A stretch of DNA of 26,616 bases from Rhizophlyctis rosea. Lineage: Eukaryota > Chytridiomycota > Chytridiomycetes > Rhizophlyctidales > Rhizophlyctidaceae. This document shows, in pieces, positions 10,101 through 20,107 of the stretch; the first letter of the stretch is position 1, and the number at the start of each line of letters is the position of its first letter. The DNA lies in assembly GCA_027596075.1 (NCBI GenBank), contig JADGJC010000449.1, positions 1 through 26,616 on the forward strand, given 5' to 3'. The notes below the pieces were generated by a model. That model was not told the DNA's origin. It saw only the letters and a program-made list of their open reading frames with translations, and did not search any database. Made by a program: the position numbers and the translations under genes.

Positions 10101-12264
10101 TCCTTCACCCGCTCTTCCATCTCCCGCATTCTGACAATGGCACTGACTGATGTCTTGTCGGTCTCAATGTCTGTGCTCCCAGCGCGAGCAGCCATACCAG
10201 GAGAAGGCAACGACGCGGCGGGTGAGAATTGGGATTCTGCTTTACCAAGCCATCCGATAGCGGCGTCAACGTTCAGCCGGAGTTTATGGACGTCCGGATT
10301 AATGCCGTTGCGTTGGAGAACGATTTGAGATGTGGTTATATGTAGAAGTTCCCAGAGTTTGGGGCTGTTGAGAGGTGCATTATAAGAAATTATTGATGTT
10401 TGCAGCAGAGACCATCTTTTCAGAGGACTTCCCAATTACTTTGCTCGCCGGCACCCACTCCGCCTTAAAAAATGAGCCCAAACACTTACCCTCTAAATCT
10501 ATCCACCGGCGCGCCAACAAGCAACCCTTGCAAAACTCTCACAAACCAATTCCAGCACTCTGTCCCTTCCACCTGTCCCTTGATAGCCTTGAAAACCTCC
10601 TCCGCGTTCTGCATATCCACGTTCTCCAAATGTGCGCTTTCACCGAATGCATCTATATCGGCGGCAGCTTCTTCTTCGAAAATTGAGATTTGAGTATTGA
10701 ACTCGTCGTGATCCAAGTCACGGAGGGGCTGGATGATGATTAGGATTAGATCTATGTGATGGGATAAAAGCTGTAAGATGATAGAGGAATACATACCGGA
10801 AGGAGGTCGATGATGCCCAGCTCGATAAATTCATTCCGGAGCATAACTCGGAAATCGAGGTCTTCAGGGGAGTTGACGATGGCGTTGATGAAGGTTAGGC
10901 AAGCGATCTATTCGGCGGGATATTTTTTAGCCATTGGCTTGAATGTCACAACTTTGCAAAAGAAGAAGACCCTCTCTAGCTCATAGTTCAATTCTTTCCT
11001 CAAAATGCTGTGTCTCAGCGCCGCAGCACACCCATACAACGTTTGCAAACACCAACCTGATATTCAAGGTAAGCCCCTCCGTCTTCCGGGATATCTTCAA
11101 GCCTCAGTCCCCTGACAAGAACATCGAACCGCCTCTTCTCCCCTCTCTTATCCCTCCAATCCTGTAAACTCTCCAAAATCTTCAAATGCCCATCAGGCGG
11201 AACGAAACAAACAGCACTGAGAAGATCCAATGCCATTGTCTTGTTTTTCCAAACCCGAGTACTATCTTCGAGGGATGTCCAAATGTAAAGGAGCAGCGTG
11301 AGGGTGTGGACACCGTCCGCGGAGGTGAGGAAGGAGGTAAGTCCATGAGTGTTGTTCATTAGAGCGCGAAGGGAGCGGGTTGTTTGGTAGAGGGCTTCGC
11401 GGTCGTCTTTTGTTGGGCTATGGTGGATGGCATCAGTGACTGGAGGCATTGTGAGTGGACAGAAAAGAATGCAGTATACCTTGCGAAAGCGCCAAGTCCT
11501 TTCATAAGGTTCAGCAGGAGTGGCAGACCATCACCTGCAATGAAGTCCTTCACCCATCTGTATTATCAATGGTTGAGAGATCAGACGACAGAGGACATCA
11601 ATGCGACAACGCAACTCACTGGATGGGCTCCGTCCTCAATGACACTTCCAGACTTTGTAGATGCTTCGCCAGCTCGCCAGACGGCATCGTTTGCGAAAGC
11701 AACTCAATAAAGGAGCGCGGATCGTGAAGTACCGGTACATTTGTTCCCTGGTAACCAATTTCCAAAGGTAGGATTGGTGAACCGAACAACGGGTGGCGAA
11801 CAGAGTCAATCTCACCTTGTCTTTCTGCTGCTGCACCATCGCCATCTTCTTGTCAATGGGCAGGCTTCGCATTTGGGCCATCTTATCAGGAGGCAGGGCC
11901 AGCTCGGACTGAGAAGGGAAACAAAAGATGAGAATAGTGTGAAGCGCATCGAAGGGACGGTAATGTCATATTGTCACCGGGTTCATTCTCTCGCGTCTCG
12001 GGACCAGATTGACCAACATTTTCAACTCACCAAAAACGCCTCAAACCTCTTCTCAATGATGGCTACATCGCCTTCCTTGTACTGCACATCTCCACTATCT
12101 GCACCGGGCGTGAACCCACCAGCCTGGGCGAACTTCACGACACTTTCAACAGGAGAGGAGACATCTGTTCTCTGGACTGTGCTTTTGCCGCCGGAGGCGG
12201 AGAGAAGAGTAGGATTTGAGAGATGTTGTTTGTCCTTCTTCCGGGTCGACCCGAGATTGAACAT
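7170..12264 (-). CDS. diaphanous-type formin (GBD/FH3-FH1-FH2-DAD), 16 exons, complete
   Basis: Actin nucleator and elongator, in this family activated by Rho GTPases at growth sites and the division ring. Exons (descending): 12264-12031, 11908-11816, 11747-11620, 11557-11480, 11417-11057, 10907-10797, 10728-10490, 10364-9283, 9220-9012, 8904-8818, 8734-8582, 8518-8389, 8331-8192, 8118-7954, 7882-7787, 7700-7170. All phases close to give 1278 residues. The N-terminal GTPase-binding/armadillo region has LPPDKMAQMRSLPIDKK and the FH3 signature INAIVNSPEDLDFRVMLRNE. Then come a coiled coil (about 490-535), FH1 with seven polyproline tracts (565-657), FH2 from about 674 (MRQLNWAKLP, GNYMN at 903-907, SFRGGAWGF) to about 1070, a basic/acidic helix (1071-1102) and a DAD-like motif GVVDDLISSLKTGEAFRG (about 1114-1131). 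The Ser/Pro-rich tail ends at a TGA at 7170. The ATG at 12264 is the first in frame. Header plus DAD imply autoinhibition. Individual acceptors at exons 5, 13 and 16 were chosen by phase. Confidence 0.92.
9638..9916 (-). repeat. FH1 polyproline-coding minisatellite-like region
   Basis: Within the large formin exon the minus strand encodes seven proline tracts of about 7-8 residues (two interrupted by Leu), separated by short Gly/Ala/Met spacers. On the plus strand this is a GGT/GGA-rich near-repeat with a period of roughly 39-45 bp. In formins such tracts bind profilin-actin and set the elongation rate. The antisense glycine-rich open frame is a by-product of this composition. Confidence 0.85.
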
Positions 12265-12953
12265 GGCTGTGAATATAAGGTGCCCTGCACCTATAGGTGG
12301 AAATTGTGTCACTCAAATGAAATGATTTGTTACAATCTCAATCGAATCAATACCTGTGCGGAATCCCCAATTTTGGTGGATTGAATTTGGGCCGTATTTT
12401 GCTCCTGACTGCCACAACAAACAATATGATCAAGAACAGAACTATTGCAAGAGGAGTAAATGAACCGATGCGACCAGGAAGTGGATTGTTGCTTTGCACA
12501 GCTGATGAATCGGATCCCCACTATTTTGGACCCTGATCGATCTGCCGTTGATTGGGTTTGATGAGGGTAAACTTTCTCCGCCAATGTTGGCAGTAAGACA
12601 AATCAACTGGCCTCTAAGTTATATACTGTTTCTGCTTCACTCAGTACAAAGTTGCTGGACAAAGTGAAACTTGCAAAGCGAGTAGGGTCGCGTGAAATCC
12701 TCATCCCCCACTCCCGGCCCGAACTTCATAATAACCCTTCACATCCCCAACATACATCACTTTACTCAAATGTAAACGGCTATTCAGCCAGTCATTCTGT
12801 CTCATAGCAGGTTAAACATCGTCTCCTTATCCGTTGACGATTTCCCCTTCGGAATGCACCGTTTCCGCCCTTGAGCACCTCGCGAGTCACGATACCATAT
12901 TCAGGGTATGTTGGTGATTGTTATATAATGCGTGCGCTATCAGTTAACATCAA
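12265..12953. promoter_or_regulatory. intergenic region between formin 5' end and tRNA-Leu
   Basis: These 690 bases should carry the formin promoter on the minus strand. I find no protein-like reading frame and no clear core promoter element. Short open frames here have no recognisable features. Confidence 0.4.
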
Positions 12954-13036
12954 GCACATTTGGCCGAGTTGGTCTAAGGCGTTCGACTCAAGTTCGAATC
13001 TCGAAAGAGGCGTGAGTTCGAATCTCACAGTGTGCA
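12954..13036 (+). tRNA. tRNA-Leu (anticodon CAA), intronless, second copy
   Basis: Same 83-nt sequence as the minus-strand copy at 6846-6928, with all stems, anticodon CAA and discriminator A intact. Flanking sequence is not shared beyond a few bases (CATCA just upstream), so only the tRNA itself is duplicated. The two copies are inverted and bracket the formin gene about 6 kb apart. Confidence 0.95.
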
Positions 13037-13054
13037 CTGATTTATTCTTCCAAC

Positions 13055-13059
13055 TTTTT
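13055..13059 (+). terminator. pol III T-run terminator of the plus-strand tRNA-Leu
   Basis: Five T in a row lie 19 bases after the tRNA, followed by further T-runs to 13075. This fits RNA polymerase III termination. Confidence 0.55.
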
Positions 13060-13306
13060 GTTTTGCCTTTTTCCTTTCGCCTTTGACAAGGAATTCGACA
13101 CTCTTCCCCTCCGTTTGCACATATTGGGTTTATGACCTTTCAGAGGTTTTATCTCGCCAAGAACTCTCTCCTTGTGTGCATGATGGGTGCATACAGTTTG
13201 AGATGGCTCGTCCCAAAAAAATCGGACTTTGAAGTGATGAAAATTCCGAAGTTATGGACTACATGGACATGCAATAGCGCGGAGTCCCTATAAAACGAAC
13301 TCCGCC

Positions 13307-15221
13307 CTATTGCACCTTCCACACCCAAATACTCCCATCTCCACCTCCACATCCAACAAACCTCCCGTCATCCGTCACAACCAAACTCGTGACACCAACG
13401 CTCCCACCCTCCTTATACACCTCCTCCTCCCCATCATCCCAATACTTCCACCTCCTGACACTCCCATCACTACCGGCTCCAAATATATAGTTCGTCGCAT
13501 AATTATAAACGAGCAACGGATAGTCCATCTTCGGGGTCGGGCTAGTGCTATTGGATGCGGATAGTGACGTAACATTCGGAGGATGCCAAGCAGTATACCA
13601 GCCTGGATGACCCAACCCAACACCCTCAGGCCAGGCGAATGATACGATGGTGTTATGGTATGTACCGATTAACGCGGTTCCATTTGCAACGAGTTGGTAA
13701 ATCGGTTCGTGGGTTAAGGGGGTGGCTGTTGTATTTGGAAACGGCATTTGTGTCCGCGACCCGCCGATTTCGGTTAGGATAACGTTGCCGTCGGAGGTGC
13801 CGTAGATATAATGTGTGGAGTTGTACGGTGCGGAGGCAATATATGTCGGGCCGTTGAAGCCCCAGCCCGTCCAGTATGTATGGTTTGGGATATCGTAAAA
13901 CAGGATCGATTTGTTGGTGTTTTGGCCGGTATCTTGGACACCCATAAAGAGCTGGGTGCCATTTTGAGAGAGGGCAAGTGTGTCTATTGATGTGCGGTTT
14001 GAGGTTACGATTGGATCGGTGTTGGGAAGTACCCATTGTTGGCTGCCGGTGGTGGTGTCCCAGGATATTGTAACGCCACTGCTGTCGCCGGTTATGAGGC
14101 GGGAGGAACGCGGATCGGGGAGGAGGACGTTTACGCGCGCGGTGTGGGTTGTGTAGGTGCGGACGACGGCGCCGGATGTGATAGACCATTGAGTTATGGT
14201 AAAGTTGGTTGGAGAGGTGGTTGTGCTGAAAATGTTGCTACCGTCCGACGAGATGGTGAGTTTGGCTATAGGGCCTGAGGAGGTGAATGTATGGAGGGGC
14301 GGGACACCGGAGGAAGGATTGGATGGTGATGGGGTGGTGGATGGATTTGAGCCTGTATCACCGGACTTGTGATGTGTCCCGAAGTAGGCGGCAACGGCAA
14401 TAATGATGATCAGTATCAAAACAGCAGCGATAATGATGAGGAGTCGTTTGCGTTTGGATAGGTTGGCAAATCGTCCGTCCTTTTGTGTTTCCGCATCTTG
14501 TGCCACTGATATAGGTCGTCCGCTTGCTTTTGTGTTTCCGGCAACACCACTCCTAAGCGCACCGTTCAGTGCCATTGAACCTCTGCCGGCAGAGGGCGTC
14601 GAGATGTTTGGAGACCCGGACGAGTCGTCTGGTAGATCATACACGAACTCAGTGTTTTGCCGAAGCTGTTTCTCGTCCGTAGGACCAGGAGCCGTAGGTG
14701 CTCTTGGTTGCGGGGAAGACCGGATGCTTGTTGTGCTTGTCAAAGTTGGAAGTCGATAAGGTGGAGGCTGCGTCTGATCTACATTGAGGGTCAGGATGGA
14801 ATGTAGATCTTCAGGACATACAGCCAACAATCTGACTCTGTAGAGGATAGGAATATGTCAGGACCCGAAGTGAATAGCGGAGGAGGTTGGCAGGTAGCAG
14901 CTCTTACCGATCCTTGGCAGAGGGTTCTTGAAAGATCTCATCCACAGTTTGGAATGGGCCAAGGAGTTTTGCATTGGGAAAGACTTGTTCAACGTTGCCG
15001 AGATCGGGAGCATCAAGCCTGCTATCAGTGAGCAGGACGTTGTCGTCTGTCACATCATAGAGTTGTAGGAGATTGGCTTGACGCGGAGTTAAGGGGCCGA
15101 TCAATATGGCAGCGGCTTCGGTCTTTAATTCGGTAACGGTCTTGTTCGCTGCGTCGGTGATCCGGATCGCGGCAGCCCCGGCACGATCGCCCCATAGGAC
15201 GGATTGGAGCAGGATGTGCAT
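13307..15221 (-). CDS. single-pass membrane beta-propeller with ubiquitin-like (Crinkler-type) N-terminus
   Basis: Exons 15221-14908 and 14837-13307 join in phase (GAT-CG|A) to give 614 residues. Residues 1-115 read like the ubiquitin-fold header of Crinkler (CRN) proteins: a first strand HILLQSVLWGD, then KTVTELKTEAA, LLQLYDVTDD, and a closing IFQEPSAKDRVRLLAVCPE. The LFLAK motif of oomycete CRNs is absent. A Ser/Pro-rich linker leads to KRKR and one hydrophobic helix (LLIIIAAVLILIIIIAVAAYF, split here as LLIIIAAVLIL and IIIIAVAAYF, about 237-257). The roughly 350-residue C-terminus has WD40-like blades (SDGSNIFST, LITGDSSGVTISWD, GAGSDGSVRRWKYW, GGGDGSIWVWKVQ) and many N-glycosylation sequons, so it is probably extracellular with the header in the cytosol. 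The function may be ligand sensing (inference). The header assignment is by eye and less sure than the propeller. Confidence 0.85.
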
Positions 15222-15430
15222 CCATTCTTCAATCTATATCGATGGCATTTGCACCTTGGGTGGTTCACCGTTGTCAAAGGATAACTCAGAAACACTAAAG
15301 AAGCCAGAGAAGCTGCGCGGCTGCCCGCCTGCCCGCCCCCCCTTCAAATCTCTCTGGCGAGTGCGGGTTGTGGCCAACTTGTGTTCACCGTGCGCAGCAG
15401 TTGCATCCTTCTCGTCACACCGCCCGTTTC
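15222..15430. promoter_or_regulatory. divergent promoter region
   Basis: About 209 bases separate the start codons of the minus-strand propeller gene (15221) and the plus-strand F-box gene (15431), so both promoters must lie here or overlap the genes. C-rich stretches such as CTGCCCGCCTGCCCGCCCCCC occur near 15321-15341. I see no clear TATA box. Confidence 0.5.
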
Positions 15431-16279
15431 ATGGCACAGATAAACATGGCGCAACAACGGACACAAATTTTCAATGTCTGCAACATGTTCAAGCACCTCC
15501 GTCCACCACTCGTCGCCCGGCGCTTCCTCCGCGTTCAGACCTTACACTTCCCCAGTTTCCCGGCACTCCCGGACATTCTTGCCCTCATCTTCTCCTACAC
15601 TACGGTCCCAACCACCCTCATCTGCGAGAAAATCAGTTTTGCGTGGTTGTCCATCAGTCGCAAGACGCACGTTATTGAAGTCTGGAAACCAAAACTCGCT
15701 CTTGCCTTCCCTCCCAAATTTTTACCCACTCCTTACGGACATGAAAATTATAGAGATGTGTGTTGCTTATGGTACGCATGGAGCAAACCGTGGCAAGTGG
15801 AACTTGGGTCCGAGGTTAAGGTGGCTCTAGAACTGAAGGAAGGGGAAGCAATACCAAGGAAGAGTGGGAAGGTTGTTCGGGACTTGGCGGGCTTATTGGT
15901 CAAGGAGAGCAGAGACCGCAACTACCTTGGGGTTCGGCCCAATGGTACCGCGTTGGTCCTCAACTACAGTCGCTTCAAAGCAATCTGCCTCTTTTCCAAC
16001 GGTCAAAGCACACAACCATCACGACGCCCTCTTTACTCCCGCTGGTCTTGCACCACCGACATGATCCCAGATCCTGAGGCGTCGTCCCACCACTCAAACT
16101 TGACCTTCTTCCTCGAACCATCTTTCACGCATCGCTCCGAGAATAGCTGGTGCCGCTTCCTCCATTGGTCGCACGTCACTTCACGTCATCTATCCGGCAT
16201 AGAGCAACCAAAGTACATGGTCCACGCAGTGCCGTTGGACCAACCACACCTACGCTCGGAATTTCCCATTAAACCCTGA
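15431..16279 (+). CDS. F-box-like protein, 3' half disrupted
   Basis: The first in-frame ATG, at 15431, gives 282 residues to a TGA at 16277-16279. Residues about 45-85 resemble an F-box: LPDILALIFSYTTVPTTLI, then ISFAWLSISRK and a distal VW. F-box proteins recruit targets to SCF ubiquitin ligases through Skp1. The rest has no domain I can name. The same reading frame remains protein-like past the stop (see the next entry), so this open frame may be only the first part of a longer gene. No good splice donor that would bypass the stop is visible: candidate GT sites at 16175, 16220 and 16229 are far from consensus. Confidence 0.55.
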   Translation: MAQINMAQQRTQIFNVCNMFKHLRPPLVARRFLRVQTLHFPSFPALPDILALIFSYTTVPTTLICEKISFAWLSISRKTHVIEVWKPKLALAFPPKFLPTPYGHENYRDVCCLWYAWSKPWQVELGSEVKVALELKEGEAIPRKSGKVVRDLAGLLVKESRDRNYLGVRPNGTALVLNYSRFKAICLFSNGQSTQPSRRPLYSRWSCTTDMIPDPEASSHHSNLTFFLEPSFTHRSENSWCRFLHWSHVTSRHLSGIEQPKYMVHAVPLDQPHLRSEFPIKP

Positions 16280-16746
16280 CCTCGCGACGGAGTAGCGTAC
16301 AACGATCAATTTCGTATATATGGATGAGAAAATCCAGGATATGGACCCAAAATCCTTCGTCTTGTAAATCTGTCCAACCCACAGGCGGTGTCCTCACTCA
16401 CGTTCCCTGATAAAACCCAACTCCCCGATTTCACCCTCACACGTTTCAACCTCCTCCTCTTCTGCCTAAATCCGGACTTGACATCCACACAATATTGTAT
16501 GATGTACTTCATCCCCGCCTTGACCCATCTCTATACGTTCGATATCCCCATGGTACCTGATGAATTGGCTCGCCAACTAGTGTTTCGCAACCATGGGATC
16601 CTATGACGAGGACGCAGACGAGTGTCAGGAGGCCTAATGATAGAGACTTGCCTGATGAGGGGTGGGAGATTTTCCAGGCGGTCATGGAGTATGCTGTTGA
16701 TGGGGATGGGAGGAGGACGGGTGAGAGTGGACGGTTGAGGTATTAG
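16280..16746 (+). pseudogene. probable disrupted continuation of the F-box gene
   Basis: In the same frame as the F-box gene, translation continues PRDGVAYNDQFRIYG, a second TGA, then ENPGYGPKILRLVNLSNPQ and a clean stretch to 16606 with FPDKTQLPDFTLTRFNLLLF. After a change of frame near 16600 a further open segment runs from 16603 to a TAG at 16744-16746 and contains DRDLPDEGWEIFQAVMEYAV. The stop count is too low and the composition too regular for random sequence. Two in-frame TGAs plus one frameshift suggest decay or assembly errors. Alternatively, acceptor AG at 16383-16384 restores phase 0 and could remove the stops if a non-consensus donor were used. Confidence 0.4.
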
Positions 16747-17164
16747 TGGAAGACGTTCAAGACTTGAATAGAAGTCTTTATTCGTCTGCTTATAACCAAT
16801 GACATTGAAGAGACTAGATGTCAGTGGAAGGGGCAATGAGGGGTCTTCGATTGCATCGAATTATAAGTTGCCTTGTTAGCGCAAGTCATTTCAGAGAAGG
16901 TGCACTGCAAGGCAGTGGCGACTACATTTGCAGTCATGTGGAACACCATGTTGGCCAATACCATCTTTCCGGTGTTCATTTCACTGGAAGCATGCAGCAT
17001 CTTTTGCGCATGAACTACAATGAGGGCACATAGCGACTGTGACTTGCGCAGCAGCGTGGATCAGGAGGCTCATTTTACCCAGATTTTCCATTGATACCTC
17101 TATTACAGAACGCCAAAGAACAACATCTGCAGTACTTCTATTTGATCTTCTAAACACCTCGAAT
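16747..17164. other. intergenic, nothing identified
   Basis: About 420 bases where the plus-strand F-box tail and the minus-strand lectin-like gene converge, so it should hold two 3' UTRs. I see no protein-like frame, repeat or RNA gene. Confidence 0.4.
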
Positions 17165-18814
17165 CTAGGTAGGCACGATAACAACACCCTCACAAATAGC
17201 AAAATCATCCAACGCAACATGCGCACCACCATCAACCGCAAACGCCTTCGTCCCACCAACAGTCGAAACCATCAACGTATCAATTCCCTGGAAACCTAAC
17301 AAAACCAACTGGGGAGCACCAGCATCGACCTTAATGGTCTTGGTCCCAACAACTTGACCACTCTTCGAACCCGTAAACGTCACGCCCAAGCCGTTTTCCC
17401 AAGCAGCCGTAGCGTAGAGGTATTTCAAATCCCAGTCGTTGCCGCGAACCCACTTGGCAGGATCACCGTAACCGTTGAAAGTTACGCCCTTGACGCTGAT
17501 GACGCCGTTGATGTAGCCGGAGGGGGTGGTGGGGTAGTCGACTCCGTTGAGGACGTAGGCGTTGTCGGAGGCGCTGGTGAAGCCGGCGTTGAGGTTACTG
17601 ACTTTGTCTTTATTATGCTGCTCAATGCCAGCGTCGAACCCGATGGTTTGCGGTTGGCGGGTGGAAGCGCAGGTGGGGATGCGGCCTTGACAGATGACGG
17701 GGAGGGTTGCGGTTGTGGAGGCTGCAATGGGAGTGCCGGTGGGTGTACCATCCGGGTTGTTGGCACCGGTGCGGAACTCCAGACCGACGTTGTTGTAAGT
17801 GTCGGTATTCCAGGAACGGATCCAAGCACCGGCAAAAGTCCCAACACAGTCTGTCGCAACCTTGCGGACTTCGTCTATGTTGTTGGTGCCGGGGATGTTG
17901 CCGACATCAGCCCAGGCGAGGCCAACGGATTGACAAAGAGCGGCGGCGTTGGCGACGGTTGGGTTGCCACCGGTGCTGGAGAGGACAGCAAAGTTGGAGG
18001 AGGTGCTGGTGCAGATGTTGGTGTGGGGTTTGATGCCTGGGAAAGTTGCAGGTTGACCAGTAAGTGATAGAGGGGTGTTTACATCGGGATTGCTGGGTGG
18101 AGTCGATGTGAAAGGTTGACTGGATTGACACAGAGCGTCGAGCTTGGCGTTGGGGTCATTGACGTTGACGGACCCCCCTGGAGCCTTAGAACCCGTCCAT
18201 AGAACGATGTTGTTCGCGTAGACATCAGCTATGATGGCAATTGATGATCAAGGCACTGCCAATTGGAATTCACCAGACATGATGACACTCACTGTTGAAA
18301 GATTGAATGTGGATAGGCTTGTTAGCCCCAGCACCGTTGAACGCCGCGGTAGTGGCAACATTAAAATTGGCAGTCGTCAACTAATACATCAATTAATTAG
18401 CTTGGAATGTCTTCCTGCAGCTCCGATCAAGTAACGATCTTACCTCAGCCAACTTCCCTCCTTTAGCAACGCATTGAGACGTGGCCTCAACCCGAGTGAC
18501 TGAAGGTATGGTGATGAAGTACTGTGGTGCAACTACAGCACGACGCTGACGAAGCCAGTTTTCTGCGGGGCTGGAGAGGTAGAGGACAGCGGCTACAAAT
18601 CGCGTGAAGGGGCAAGATTAGAAATTTCGGAATCAGCTTGGTGTCCTTCAAAGCGCATTGCAAACTCACCGGTAGCAGTCACTGCCAAAATGGCATTGCG
18701 AGCCGTCAAAAGTCCTCCTAGCTGCTGCTGTTGCCTGCGTTGAGCCCGATTCTGGTTTTGAGGCCGAGGCTGCTGTTGCTCTTGGCGCTGCTGGCGCTGG
18801 CGAATGTCGGACAT
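17165..18814 (-). CDS. membrane-anchored C-type-lectin-like protein, 481 residues, four exons
   Basis: Exons 18814-18670, 18592-18444, 18380-18293 and 18228-17165 close in phase. The N-terminus is Gln/Arg-rich (1-35), then a signal-anchor helix NAILAVTATAAVLYL (about 40-54) formed across the first splice junction, so the bulk probably faces outside. Residues about 78-162 resemble half of a C-type-lectin-like fold: ATSQCVAKGGKLAELTTANF, later IVLWTGSK, then LCQ. A second module at about 200-308 has AAALCQSVGLAWADV, then AWIRSWNTDTYNN and LPVICQ, with cysteines at 200, 226, 255 and 307. Calcium-binding EPN/QPD-type motifs are not evident, so sugar binding is unproven. The last 130 residues (VTFNGYGDPAKWV to VALDDFAIC) look like a beta-sandwich of the kind that ends in a DDF-containing strand. 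Binding of cell-surface or wall ligands is inference. Confidence 0.8.
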
Positions 18815-18892
18815 GATGGGGATTGGTGGTATATAGACTGGGTATGTCGTGTCGGAGTGGGACTTCCTAAAGCGCGCGCTCTTCTTATATTT

Positions 18893-18900
18893 CGCACTGA
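18893..18900 (-). promoter_or_regulatory. TATA-like box of the lectin-like gene
   Basis: ATATAAGA on the minus strand, about 80 bases before the ATG at 18814. Position and sequence fit a core promoter element, but the match is imperfect. Confidence 0.4.
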
Positions 18901-19497
18901 TCCAAAAAGACTGATATCAGATCAACGCGTCGACACGATTCGCCACCACTTCAAAACAACCACTCTCCGTTCCTTCTGGCCCCTCCGTTCCAGAAAATAA
19001 AAGGAGGCTGCAATGTTTGTTTGAGGCGACGCGTATGAATTTGACGTCCGCTAGGGTCCGTGATCGGTCCAAACTTGACTTGAAGGATGTTGCCACGATC
19101 ATCCGGGGAAGTTTTTGATTGAAAAGCCAAAGTGTGAATCAGTGCATCGGCCACCACAAGCATTGATGATCGTGGCTATTCTTTTGCACCTATCGGCATC
19201 CCTTGGCCCCAAAATAATAGATTGTTAGGAAGCGTGGTTGCTATTGTTCACAGGCGGCTATGAGGTCTTAATAGAAAAGACCATCATGTTCCCACCTACA
19301 GACTGTTGAATTGCTTATAGTATTGGTTATTCATTGTTTTTGCCACATTCCTATATCTCATAGTCCGATATTGACGACGCCTTCAACCGCAAGCTCTCCT
19401 GGAGACTGGGAGTTTGGGGAACACGCCAGGGTCCATGTCAGGGTTCTTTATCAGGGTCCACGTTCCTCCGCCCACTCCGAGTTCCGAGTGATACGAG

Positions 19498-19523
19498 GCG
19501 CCCTTTCGCGCCCTTTCGCGCCC
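19498..19523. promoter_or_regulatory. tandem E2F-like sites (TTTCGCGC x2)
   Basis: The 10-bp unit GCGCCCTTTC occurs twice and is followed by GCGCCC, creating TTTCGCGC at 19504-19511 and 19514-19521. This matches the E2F/DP consensus TTTSGCGC. It lies about 590-600 bases before the secreted propeller gene and about 690 before the lectin-like gene. Function is unproven. Confidence 0.35.
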
Positions 19524-19978
19524 AACTGCACAGCCCAATATCCTCAACTTTGGAAACATCTTTTGGAACCCTCCGAGTCGGACAGCACCGAACTGGGACA
19601 TTTGCAAAACTCCGTAAACATTCGGATGTCCGCTTGACTGCTCTCACAAGCCCAAATGGTAGCAGGGTGGGCGAAGCGGGAAATGTCCGCACCCAACATC
19701 GAGCAGGCATGCGTCAGTTTATTGTAAAGTGTGGCCTGCCATCATGCGGTCTTTACCTTCTTCTGCTCGGATGCGTTCGAAGGGACTTTTGATGTCGATT
19801 ACCAATTCATTTCTTCCAATCATGTCTCTAGTTTTCCGGTTGCATTAAAAGAATACATGCGGTGAGAGGCGGTGCAGAGCAGTAGTATACCATGTCAGAA
19901 TGCCATGGACACAGGAAGCCTTTGTACGAGAAAAGAACATATGTCGGTTGGACATCCAATGACATGAGGACTCGAGGC

Positions 19979-19986
19979 TATAAAAG
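19979..19986 (+). promoter_or_regulatory. TATA box of the secreted propeller gene
   Basis: TATAAAAG lies about 125 bases before the ATG at 20108, which would give a 5' UTR of roughly 90-100 bases. Confidence 0.6.
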
Positions 19987-20107
19987 GTCGTTGTCGTTGT
20001 CGCGAAGTTTCCATTCATCAACAAACGCAATAATCGAAACTGCCACTTCCAGCCATCAATCTACAGTCTGCACCTCGCATCAAAGTCACTCCCGCCGATT
20101 TCTCAAC

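Larger units (their letters stand above)
18815..20107. promoter_or_regulatory. divergent intergenic region with G1/S-like motifs
   Basis: 1.3 kb separates the divergently transcribed lectin-like gene (minus) and the secreted propeller gene (plus). No protein-like frame was accepted. It contains ACGCGT (MCB-type) words at 18925-18930 and 19029-19034, a 10-bp tandem repeat with two TTTCGCGC words at 19498-19523, and TATA-like elements near both genes. Confidence 0.5.

Noticed and set aside
17354..18067. 237-codon plus-strand Gly/Val-rich open frame
   Set aside because: It is antisense to the large fourth exon of the lectin-like gene, which has consistent splice phases and domain-like content.
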